A stretch of 6,568 nucleotides of DNA from Oscillospiraceae bacterium. GTDB lineage: Bacteria; Bacillota; Clostridia; Oscillospirales; Ruminococcaceae. How positions within the stretch are numbered: the first letter of the stretch is position 1; the number at the start of each line of letters is the position of its first letter. The notes below the pieces were generated by a model that was given only the letters and a program-made list of their open reading frames with translations, searched no databases and was not told the origin of the DNA. The position numbers and the translations under genes were made by a program. This document shows, piece after piece, positions 1-5,532 of the stretch. The DNA lies in the NCBI GenBank assembly GCA_014796735.1, contig JAAVIG010000094.1:1-6568 (forward strand). The letters are read 5' to 3'.

Positions 1-371
1 ACTCCCTTGGGATTCTTTGCCATTGCTTTGCCGTATTCTATGAGCAGCTTTTCACGGTCGGTAAACCCGAAAGTGTCAAAGTCTATGTTGTTCTTTTTCA
101 GAAGATTGGAAAAATAGGCGCTGCACACAAGACATTCGTTCTGTGTGGATATGGCGTATTCAAAGAAGTCCGCGGCACGCTTGCCTATAAGCCTTTGCAG
201 CTCATCATCAAGGGTGTAGGAGCTTTCTTCAAGGGAGAGAAAAGCTGTGACGTTATGAAGCAGGGTACGTTTTTCGCTTGTCAGCCTGTGTCCCTCGGCA
301 ACATGTTTGGATATAACGGCTTTTACCTCGTCGGAGGCCTGTTCGACATTTATTTCAGAAATTCTTGGCAT
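1..371 (-). CDS. AhpD/carboxymuconolactone decarboxylase-like protein, 3' end cut by window edge
   Basis: The reading frame is open from an ATG at 371 to the left edge, giving 123 visible codons that begin MPRISEINVEQASDEVKAV. The middle carries the family's CxxC pair in QNECLVCSAYF (Cys80, Cys83), within an all-helical pattern typical of AhpD-like alkylhydroperoxidases, which are usually near 150-190 residues, so the C-terminus is missing. In AhpD the CxxC works with a His four residues after the second Cys; here that position is Phe87, so the AhpD peroxidase chemistry cannot be assumed. The start overlaps the end of the permease gene by 17 bases and has an AAGGAG site, itself inside the permease frame, so the two are translationally coupled. 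As last visible gene of the amidohydrolase/transporter operon it may have a thiol-redox job in handling the imported compound (inference). The family call is fairly sure; the reaction is unknown. Confidence 0.75.
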   Translation of the reverse strand, partial: MPRISEINVEQASDEVKAVISKHVAEGHRLTSEKRTLLHNVTAFLSLEESSYTLDDELQRLIGKRAADFFEYAISTQNECLVCSAYFSNLLKKNNIDFDTFGFTDREKLLIEYGKAMAKNPKG

Positions 372-1071
372 ATTTTTTCTCCTTTTCGTCAATTGTTTTT
401 TCGTCCTCATTATGCTTCCATGTAAGCTTTTTTTCAAGGAATGACTGGAGCAGAGTGAGTAATGTGCTTATAATAAGATAAATAAGCGCGGCTTCCATAT
501 AAAGCGCAAACGGTTCAAAATATCTTCCCGCTATTTGCTGAGCGGACTTAAACATCTCCACCACTGTGATACTCGAGGCAAGTGAAGTGTCCTTTGTCAA
601 GCCTATAAGGGAGCTGAACAGTGTGGGGAATGCGACCCTTGCCGCCTGCGGAAGAATAATTCGCAGCATTATTTGGGGATAGCTTAACCCTATCATATAA
701 CCCGCCTCAGTCTGCCCTGCGGGGACAGACTGAATAGCCGAGCGTATCGTTTCCGAGGCGTAAGCCGCAAAGTTCAGCGAAAAGGCTATTACCGCCGACG
801 GAAACGCAGGTATCATAAGCCCTATGGAGGGCATTCCGTAGAATATGATAAAAAGCTGGACCAAAAGGGGGGTACCTCGGAAAATCCATATGTAAATTCT
901 TGCGATCTGCTTTAAAACCTTTATATTCATTATCTGCACAAGCGCTGTGAAAAAGGCAAGCACTACGCCTATTACAAAAACTATAACAGTAAGAGGCAGT
1001 GTGACCTGCAGGCAGGGGATAAGAATTTTCGTAAAGGAAGACAGCAGAATATCAAATAATCTTTCACTCAT
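355..1071 (-). CDS. Polar amino-acid (cystine-type) ABC transporter permease
   Basis: This is a 238-residue inner-membrane permease of the His/Glu/Gln/opine (HisM/TcyB) family. Hydrophobic spans lie at about 18-44, 58-80, 90-108, 145-168 and 185-210. The family signature FRGTPLLVQLFIIFYG is at 64-79. The cytoplasmic EAA loop that docks the ATPase is E122-A-G...G128...I139-L-P141. The C-terminus is a charged Lys/Glu-rich tail from about 215. The start at 1071 follows the binding-protein stop by 16 bases with a modest GGACAG site. The protein would form the channel for the substrate captured by the upstream binding protein. No second permease or ATPase is visible; TcyB-like systems use one permease as a homodimer, and the ATPase could lie beyond position 1. 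The family call is secure; cystine specificity is inferred from the neighbours and general resemblance. Confidence 0.93.
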   Translation of the reverse strand: MSERLFDILLSSFTKILIPCLQVTLPLTVIVFVIGVVLAFFTALVQIMNIKVLKQIARIYIWIFRGTPLLVQLFIIFYGMPSIGLMIPAFPSAVIAFSLNFAAYASETIRSAIQSVPAGQTEAGYMIGLSYPQIMLRIILPQAARVAFPTLFSSLIGLTKDTSLASSITVVEMFKSAQQIAGRYFEPFALYMEAALIYLIISTLLTLLQSFLEKKLTWKHNEDEKTIDEKEKKYAKNF

Positions 1072-1087
1072 AATACTGTCCGTTCAA

Positions 1088-1900
1088 TTATCCCTGCGAA
1101 GAGGGTACTGTGAAATCGCCGTTCAGGAACTCCTCGGACAGCCTTTTAAGAGTGCCGTCCTCTCTGAGCTCGCCAAGCGCCTTGTTTATTTCTTCAAGAA
1201 GCCGCGTTTCACCCTTGCGGACGGGTATTCCTACCTGCTGTTCGGCGTCGGGAATATTGAACGCAACCTTAATGTCGGCTTCGGGATGTTCACTGATATA
1301 GCTGCTGAAGGTGATTCCGCTGAAGCTGAGGAAATCAACACGATCCTGTAAAAGAAGGTTTATTGCCTCAGAGCTTGAATCTATCGGAACAAGCTCTACC
1401 CCAAGACTGTCGTACCATGTGGCGAGAACGTTTGTGCTGTTTCCCGCAAGCTTTTTGCCGCCCAAATCATCAACGGATTTTATCGAATCGTTTCCGCCTC
1501 TTACAAGTATCTGTGTGGGGCTGTAAGCATAGGGTTCGGCAAAATCATATTTTTCCTTTCGCTCATCGGAGATGCTTACGCAGTTGATTACGGTATCGAA
1601 ACGTCCGCTGTCTACACCCGCAAGCAGCGAATCCCATGGTGCCTCTACAAATTCGACTGTTACACCGAGCTTTTCCGCAACCGCCTTTGCTACTTCAACA
1701 TCAAAGCCCGCAAGCTCACCCGAATCATCGTGATAATTGAAAGGCGGATAGTTGCCCTCTAAACCTACAACAAATTTTCCCGTCCTTTGGATCGCGGCAA
1801 GCTCGTCTTCATCATTTTCCGCGCCGCAGCCCGCAAAAGCTCCGGTTGTGACTGCTGCGGCAAGGGAAAGTGCTGTGATGCGTAATAAATTTCTTTTCAT
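1088..1900 (-). CDS. Amino-acid ABC transporter substrate-binding lipoprotein (cystine-type, possibly N-acylated ligand)
   Basis: A 270-residue family-3 extracellular solute-binding protein. It has a lipoprotein signal peptide: Lys/Arg at 2-3, a hydrophobic core to about 20 and a lipobox AFAGC with the lipidated Cys25, so it should be anchored outside the membrane. Cystine-binder-like landmarks are EGNYPPFNYHDDSGELAGFD (48-67), APWDSLLAGVDSGRFD (87-102) and SDERKEKYDFAEPY (111-124); Arg113 fits the Arg that binds the ligand alpha-carboxylate. At 185-194 the sequence is QDRVDFLSFS, where HisJ/cystine binders usually show a pattern like GRVDAxxxD; the second Asp, which holds the alpha-amino group, is Ser194 here. 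The gene starts 22 bases after the amidohydrolase stop with a GAGAGGA site. It captures the substrate for the downstream permease. Cystine or another cysteine derivative is the best guess, and the missing Asp leaves room for an N-acyl ligand. Confidence 0.93.
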   Translation of the reverse strand: MKRNLLRITALSLAAAVTTGAFAGCGAENDEDELAAIQRTGKFVVGLEGNYPPFNYHDDSGELAGFDVEVAKAVAEKLGVTVEFVEAPWDSLLAGVDSGRFDTVINCVSISDERKEKYDFAEPYAYSPTQILVRGGNDSIKSVDDLGGKKLAGNSTNVLATWYDSLGVELVPIDSSSEAINLLLQDRVDFLSFSGITFSSYISEHPEADIKVAFNIPDAEQQVGIPVRKGETRLLEEINKALGELREDGTLKRLSEEFLNGDFTVPSSQG

Positions 1901-1922
1901 AATAGTTGTATCCTCTCATTTT

Positions 1923-3131
1923 TTATTTAGTTTTTTTCAGCTCGTCAAGAGCAAAGCCCGCGAGCACTCCCGCACCGTATTTCAGTGCGTTTTCGTCCAG
2001 ATCGAAGCAGGGAGAATGTAAAGGTGAGCCGCTTCCGGCTTCACTGTTTTTTATTCCGAGAAACGCAAGTGCCCCGGAATATTTGTCAACATAATGCGCA
2101 AAGGATTCTGAGCCGAGGTTTGCTTTGCAGGGGAGGTATTGTTCCCTGCCAAAGTACCGTTCAACCGTTTGTTTTATACTTTCGGAACATTCTTCGTCAT
2201 TGCACAGCGGCGATTCAATGTAGATGGAATCCGTGCTGCAGCTGCACCCATATGCGGCAGTCAGATGCTCCAACTGATTTGTAAAGACTTTTCTGAAGGT
2301 TTCGAGGCTTTCTCTGTCAAGCGATCTTGCGGTTCCCGAAAAATAAAGCTCATCTGAAATAACATTGTTGTATTTTCCCATTTGTATAAGGGGAACACTG
2401 AAAGTTATCAGCTTGTAAGGATCAATGTTTCTCATCGCCGTTTTACATAGAGCTTCATAAAAATCGCAAAAGCAATCAAGCGGGTTGTTGGCAAGATCGG
2501 GACGTGAGCCGTGTCCGCCCTTTCCCTTGATATGTATCTCAAATCCAAAGCTTCCCGCCATAACGCCTCCTGCCTCAGCGGAAATTTTTCCCGACTCAAG
2601 CTCGGGATTGACATGCAGCGCAAAGCACTTGTCTATACGAATTTTATTATCTTCCATATATTTGAGCAATGGATAAACTCCATATGCGTGATCGGGACCT
2701 CCGCCCTCTTCGGCACGCTCAAAGCAAAGTAAAACCTTCCCGTCGAGTCTGTCCGAGAGCTTTTTAAGTATCGCACCGCAGATCAAAAGCATTGCAGTGT
2801 GTCCGTCATGCCCGCAGAGATGTGCTGCGCCGGGTATTTTTGATACGGTTTGTTTTTCTCGAACCAAATTGAAGCTGTCCTCGTTTATTGGAAGAGCGTC
2901 CATATCGGCACGCAGAAGAACGCATTTTTCGCTTGTCCCTCCGCTTATCTCCGCAAGTATTCCGCCTTTTTCAACCTCAATAAAGCCGATGCCCTCCTTC
3001 TTTAATTTATCCCGAATAAATGCCAGTGTGTTTTTTTCATATCCTGCCAGTTCGGGATAACTGTGCAAATATCTCCTTATCTCAATAAGCTCGGCTTCCC
3101 GATCATTCAAAAGCTGTTTAAAAATATCCAT
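1923..3131 (-). CDS. M20 (M20D) family metal-dependent amidohydrolase/deacylase
   Basis: A 402-residue cytosolic amidohydrolase of the HipO/YtnL/N-acyl-amino-acid deacylase type. Visible motifs in order are HSYPELAGYE (23-32), LRADMDALP (73-81), the metal site AHLCGHDGHTA (Cys106, His108) with EEGGG (Glu141/142), His173 in ALHVNPE, the dimerisation-domain signature GKGGHGSRPD (203-212), and LHSPCFDLDE (371-380) with metal ligand His372. The usual GxEDF motif reads LGSESF, with Asp changed to Ser. The length is full for the family. The enzyme should hydrolyse the amide bond of an N-acyl amino acid or small conjugate; being co-transcribed with a cystine-type importer suggests an N-acetyl or N-acyl cysteine derivative, as proposed for the B. 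subtilis ytmI operon (inference). The start at 3131 is fixed by an in-frame stop 12 bases upstream; the GAGAAG site is moderate. A Cys-rich leader frame overlaps the first codons. Substrate unproven. Confidence 0.93.
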   Translation of the reverse strand: MDIFKQLLNDREAELIEIRRYLHSYPELAGYEKNTLAFIRDKLKKEGIGFIEVEKGGILAEISGGTSEKCVLLRADMDALPINEDSFNLVREKQTVSKIPGAAHLCGHDGHTAMLLICGAILKKLSDRLDGKVLLCFERAEEGGGPDHAYGVYPLLKYMEDNKIRIDKCFALHVNPELESGKISAEAGGVMAGSFGFEIHIKGKGGHGSRPDLANNPLDCFCDFYEALCKTAMRNIDPYKLITFSVPLIQMGKYNNVISDELYFSGTARSLDRESLETFRKVFTNQLEHLTAAYGCSCSTDSIYIESPLCNDEECSESIKQTVERYFGREQYLPCKANLGSESFAHYVDKYSGALAFLGIKNSEAGSGSPLHSPCFDLDENALKYGAGVLAGFALDELKKTK

Positions 3132-3240
3132 CGCTTTTTCTTCTCAGCATACAACATCGGCAGATACGGCAAGCTCTGAGCCGCACCGTACACATATGTA
3201 TATATGCGCTGTTCCTTCCGTTTCCTGATTTTATCGTAAT
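3118..3240 (-). CDS. Candidate Cys-rich leader peptide overlapping the amidohydrolase start
   Basis: In the leader between the operon promoter and the amidohydrolase ATG, one frame stays open to a TAA at 3120-3118, overlapping the amidohydrolase start by 14 bases. Its last 25 codons, from an ATG at 3195, read MCTVRLRACRICRCC followed by MLRRKSDGYF, with five Cys codons. That ATG has no well-placed ribosome site. A near-ideal AAGGAGG lies at 3252-3246, but the only initiation-like codon at proper spacing is ATT at 3240, in the same frame (40 residues). No ATG, GTG or TTG lies within reach of that site. A Cys-codon-rich leader before a cystine-type operon would be logical for ribosome-stalling control by charged tRNA-Cys, with coupling to the downstream start. 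This is inference; no clear terminator/antiterminator pair was found. Confidence 0.35.
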   Translation of the reverse strand: MTIKSGNGRNSAYIHMCTVRLRACRICRCCMLRRKSDGYF

Positions 3241-3269
3241 AAAGACCTCCTTCTTTTCCCGATGGATAT

Positions 3270-3298
3270 ATAATACATCAAAAAACGCCATTTGTCTA
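3270..3298 (-). promoter_or_regulatory. Sigma-A promoter of the amidohydrolase/transporter operon
   Basis: On the minus strand a -35 TAGACA (3298-3293) and a -10 TATTAT (3275-3270) are separated by exactly 17 bases; each is one mismatch from consensus. Transcription would start near 3263, giving an about 130-nt leader before the amidohydrolase ATG. The imperfect -35 immediately next to LysR-type dyads fits an activator-dependent promoter. Confidence 0.65.
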
Positions 3299-3313
3299 AT
3301 ACTACATAGGTAT
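3299..3313. promoter_or_regulatory. LysR-type operator, promoter-proximal (ATAC-N7-GTAT)
   Basis: A 15-base dyad ATAC-N7-GTAT of the T-N11-A form used by LysR-type regulators. It abuts the -35 box of the amidohydrolase operon (3298), the position of the activation-binding subsite in this family. Its centre is 23 bases from the centre of the upstream dyad at 3318-3340. The octamer ATAGGTAT inside it recurs in opposite orientation in front of the LysR gene (4330-4337). Confidence 0.5.
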
Positions 3314-3317
3314 AATA

Positions 3318-3340
3318 GGTTATAGTTTGAGCCTATAACC
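3318..3340. promoter_or_regulatory. LysR-type operator, promoter-distal perfect inverted repeat
   Basis: GGTTATAG and CTATAACC form a perfect 8-base inverted repeat around a 7-base spacer; the core is ATAG-N7-CTAT, again T-N11-A. It is centred at 3329, about 66 bases upstream of the predicted start point near 3263, the classic place for the high-affinity recognition site of a LysR activator. It lies 25 bases after the LysR stop codon. No T-run follows on the minus strand, so it does not look like a terminator for the LysR gene. Confidence 0.55.
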
Positions 3341-3365
3341 ATGAAATTCTGCAATTATCCATATG

Positions 3366-4286
3366 TTACTGTTTGCGCAAATACTTTTTGATTTCCTCAA
3401 TATATAAATTTCCCATTTTGCTTAAAAGCTGGTTTTTTTTAACGATATACCCTATCTCCATTCGGCTGCCTGAAGTATCGCCCTCCGCATTAAACGGGAC
3501 TGCAATATAATCCGATCCGTTCAGCTCTTCACATATAATGCCGGAGCAGAGCGTGTAACCGTTAAGCCCAACCATCAGATTTAACATAGTTGCTCTGTCA
3601 TTTGCCTTAATTGTACGAGGATATTCGTTTGTACTGAGTATTTCTTCCGCAAAAAAGAATGAGCTGTTGCCGCCCTGTTCAAAAGAAAGGCAGGGATAGT
3701 CGCCGAGCTGCTGCATACTAATGGTTTCTTCTTTGGCGAGAGGATGTCCTTTCCATAGATAAACATATGCCAAACAGTCAATCAACTTGTGAAATTCCAG
3801 ATCGCTTGAACGAAGCAATTTCAAAATTGCGTTTCGGTTGAAGTCGCTGAGATACAAAATTCCGATTTCGCTTTTAAGCGTTGCAACGTCCTCGATAACC
3901 TCTATTGTTTTTGTTTCTCTGACAGCAAATTCATATTCGGCTGTATTAAATTGTTTTACCATCTCTACAAAAGCTTTTACCGCAAAGGAATAGTGCTGTG
4001 CAGATACTCCGAATTTCTTTTTCAGCGTTCCGCCTTTTCCGTATTTCTCCATCAGTGTTTCGTACTGATTATAGACCTGTCGGGCATAGGTTATAAATTC
4101 CGTTCCGTCGTTGGTCAGAGTCATGCCCCGTCCGCTGCGGTGAAAGATCGTAATTCCAAGTTCCTTTTCCAAGTCCTGCATCGCACCTGTCAAAGACGGC
4201 TGAGAAATATAAAGAATTTCCGCCGCCTTATTGAGCGAGCCTGCTTCGGAAACGGTAATTGCGTAATGAAGATGCTGCAAGGTCAT
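3366..4286 (-). CDS. LysR-type transcriptional regulator
   Basis: A 306-residue LysR-family regulator of usual length. The N-terminal winged helix-turn-helix covers about residues 3-62, with the helices in SLNKAAEILYISQPSLTGAM (17-36) and the wing segment FHRSGRGMTLTNDG (48-61). A linker helix follows, then an effector-binding domain from about 90 to 300. The start at 4286 has a good AAAGGCGG site about 8 bases upstream. Same-strand placement directly before the amidohydrolase/transporter operon, with two LysR-type dyads in the spacer, makes it the probable activator of that operon. A dyad over its own -10 suggests autorepression. The arrangement recalls YtlI of B. subtilis, which activates a cystine-type transporter and deacylase operon (analogy, not shown by sequence). 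The effector is unknown; a cysteine precursor such as O-acetylserine, or the imported compound, is plausible. It could also read through into the operon, as no terminator is seen. Confidence 0.93.
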   Translation of the reverse strand: MTLQHLHYAITVSEAGSLNKAAEILYISQPSLTGAMQDLEKELGITIFHRSGRGMTLTNDGTEFITYARQVYNQYETLMEKYGKGGTLKKKFGVSAQHYSFAVKAFVEMVKQFNTAEYEFAVRETKTIEVIEDVATLKSEIGILYLSDFNRNAILKLLRSSDLEFHKLIDCLAYVYLWKGHPLAKEETISMQQLGDYPCLSFEQGGNSSFFFAEEILSTNEYPRTIKANDRATMLNLMVGLNGYTLCSGIICEELNGSDYIAVPFNAEGDTSGSRMEIGYIVKKNQLLSKMGNLYIEEIKKYLRKQ

Positions 4287-4341
4287 ACTTTATACCGCCT
4301 TTTTCTTTATTTAAAGACTATTATATATAATACCTATATGA

Positions 4342-4358
4342 ATACTATGAAATAGTAT
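4342..4358. promoter_or_regulatory. Dyad overlapping the LysR gene -10, candidate autoregulatory operator
   Basis: ATACTAT-GAA-ATAGTAT is a perfect 7-base inverted repeat that covers most of the LysR -10 box and the predicted start point near 4347. Just beside it, ATACCTAT at 4330-4337 repeats the octamer found in the operon-proximal LysR dyad (3306-3313, inverted). A bound protein here would block RNA polymerase, so this fits autorepression by LysR, or repression by the neighbouring Rrf2 protein. Confidence 0.45.
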
Positions 4359-4382
4359 AGCAAATTATTGCTTATATGTCAA
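4354..4382 (-). promoter_or_regulatory. Sigma-A promoter of the LysR gene
   Basis: On the minus strand a perfect -35 TTGACA (4382-4377) is followed after 17 bases by a -10 TATACT (4359-4354). The predicted start is near 4347, giving an about 60-nt leader before the LysR ATG at 4286. It lies divergent from the Rrf2 promoter within the 184-bp spacer 4287-4470. Confidence 0.75.
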
Positions 4383-4421
4383 TAGAATACTTGAGCATGA
4401 GGAAAAATTTTTATTTGCCAC

Positions 4422-4450
4422 TTGAAAACCTACTAAATATATGTTATTAT
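4422..4450 (+). promoter_or_regulatory. Sigma-A promoter of the Rrf2-HD-RidA operon
   Basis: A -35 TTGAAA (4422-4427) and a -10 TATTAT (4445-4450) with 17-base spacing. The start point would be near 4457, so the leader before the regulator is only about 25 bases. The -35 is 40 bases from the divergent LysR -35 (4382), so a repressor bound here could influence both directions. Confidence 0.7.
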
Positions 4451-4463
4451 AGGAATATATTTA
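4434..4463. promoter_or_regulatory. Inverted repeat over the Rrf2 gene -10, candidate operator
   Basis: TAAATATAT (4434-4442) and ATATATTTA (4455-4463) are perfect 9-base arms around a 12-base spacer that contains the -10 box. Rrf2 repressors commonly bind about 25-30 bp dyads at their own promoter. The arms are pure A/T, so chance occurrence in AT-rich DNA is a real possibility. Confidence 0.4.
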
Positions 4464-4482
4464 AGAAAGGATGAGTGTAAAT

Positions 4483-4920
4483 TTGAAAATCTCAACAAAA
4501 GGACGATACGCCCTGCGTATGCTTCTGGATTTAGCGGAGCATCAGGGCAGCGGTTATGTTTCTTTAAAGGCCGTCGCCGAGCGTCAAAACATTTCAAAAA
4601 AATATTTGGAGCAGATCATACCCATTTTTAACAGCTCCAATATTCTAAAAACAAACCGAGGTTCTCAAGGCGGCTACCGTCTTGCCAAAACACCCGATAA
4701 ATACACTGTCGGAGAAATACTTCGTCTTACCGAAGGCTCTCTTTCTCCTGTTTTATGTGCCGAACAGGAGATGATCGACTGCGAACGCAGTAAGGACTGT
4801 ATTATGCTTCCTATATGGAAAGGGTTATATCACGTAATCACAGAATACCTTGACGGGATCACATTACAGGACATTATGGATCGGCAGAGTGAACAGTATG
4901 GGAATGATTATGTTATTTAA
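4483..4920 (+). CDS. Rrf2-family transcriptional regulator with three-Cys cluster motif
   Basis: A 145-residue Rrf2/IscR/CymR-family regulator beginning (M)KISTKGRYALRMLLDLA from a TTG codon at 4483. An in-frame ATG at 4471 would add four residues but touches the AAAGG ribosome site directly, whereas the TTG is about 9 bases after the GGATG portion, and Rrf2 proteins usually start MKIST. The winged HTH covers about residues 8-75, with recognition-helix region ISKKYLEQI and wing NRGSQGGYRLAK. Three Cys (92, 100, 106) in LCAEQEMIDCERSKDC match the place of IscR's Fe-S cluster ligands (92, 98, 104), although the first spacing is longer. It probably represses its own operon through the -10 dyad. 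Divergence from the LysR gene and the sulfur setting suggest a CymR-like cysteine or Fe-S/redox sensor role (inference). The family call is secure. Confidence 0.93.
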   Translation: MKISTKGRYALRMLLDLAEHQGSGYVSLKAVAERQNISKKYLEQIIPIFNSSNILKTNRGSQGGYRLAKTPDKYTVGEILRLTEGSLSPVLCAEQEMIDCERSKDCIMLPIWKGLYHVITEYLDGITLQDIMDRQSEQYGNDYVI

Positions 4921-4956
4921 CAATAATAATTTTGTATTTTAAAAAAGGAGAAAAAA

Positions 4957-5532
4957 ATGATACCTACACCAAACGAAGCGTTTGAGCTTTTAAAAATTTA
5001 CAATCAGGGAGAATTCCATTTAAGGCACGGTAAAATCGTCGGAGCGGTAATGCACTGGTTTGCAAACGATCTGGGCTATGGAGATGAAGCCGATTTTTGG
5101 GAAACAGTCGGCATTTTGCACGATCTTGATTTTGAACAGTTTCCCGACGAGCATTGTATTAAAGAGCAAGAGCTGCTGCGCAAGCATGAAGTAGATGAAC
5201 GGATTATTCACGCTGCCGCAAGTCACGGATATGCTTTAACGGTGGATATTAAGCCGGAGCATGAAATGGAGAAGGTTCTGTATGCCGTTGATGAATTGAC
5301 AGGATTGATCGGTGCCACGGCTATGATGAGACCGTCAAAAAGCGTTATGGATCTGGAGCTCAAATCTGTAAAGAAAAAATATAAAAGCTCAAATTTTGCC
5401 GCCGGCTGTTCCAGAGAGGTTATAGAACGCGGTGCGGAAATGCTCAACTGGACCTTGGACGATTTAATATCCAAAACCATTCTGGCAATGAGAAGCTATG
5501 AAGAAATTGACGAAGAAAGGAAACAGTCATGA
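4957..5532 (+). CDS. HD-domain metal-dependent phosphohydrolase-like protein
   Basis: A 191-residue soluble protein with an HD-superfamily core. The probable metal ligands are His24 (LRHGKIVGAVMHWF), His55-Asp56 (GILHDLDFEQFPDEH) and Asp112 (LYAVDELTGL), with extra conserved His66 and His90 (ASHGY). Similar stand-alone HD proteins that start MIPTxxEA and carry VRPSKS-like and VKKK segments are widespread in Clostridia; here they read MRPSKSVMDLE and SVKKKYKSSNFAAG. The substrate of this subgroup is not known to me; nucleotides or phosphoesters are the general HD targets. It has an excellent AAGGAG site six bases before the ATG, follows the Rrf2 gene by 36 bases, and ends overlapping the RidA start by four bases (ATGA), so it is in one operon with both. 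The domain is secure and the role open. Confidence 0.88.
   Translation: MIPTPNEAFELLKIYNQGEFHLRHGKIVGAVMHWFANDLGYGDEADFWETVGILHDLDFEQFPDEHCIKEQELLRKHEVDERIIHAAASHGYALTVDIKPEHEMEKVLYAVDELTGLIGATAMMRPSKSVMDLELKSVKKKYKSSNFAAGCSREVIERGAEMLNWTLDDLISKTILAMRSYEEIDEERKQS

Noticed and set aside
947..1351. Plus-strand 134-codon frame opposite the binding protein and permease
   Set aside because: It is antisense to two strongly recognisable genes, has no family resemblance and has no ribosome site.
3132..3263. T-box or SAM riboswitch in the amidohydrolase leader
   Set aside because: There is no T-box AGGGTGG-type element or specifier stem, no SAM-riboswitch core and no intrinsic terminator; only weak short stems such as CTCAG/CTGAG are present.
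3318..3340. Inverted repeat as a terminator of the LysR gene
   Set aside because: No T-run follows on the minus strand, and its position and T-N11-A form fit an operator better.
3196..3354. Longer version of the Cys-rich leader frame, starting from an ATG at 3354
   Set aside because: This start lies upstream of the predicted transcription start (about 3263) and across the operator and promoter, so it would not be in the mRNA.
3951..4355. Plus-strand 134-codon frame opposite the LysR gene
   Set aside because: It is a shadow of the LysR coding sequence; its composition is typical of an antisense frame, and it runs into the LysR promoter.
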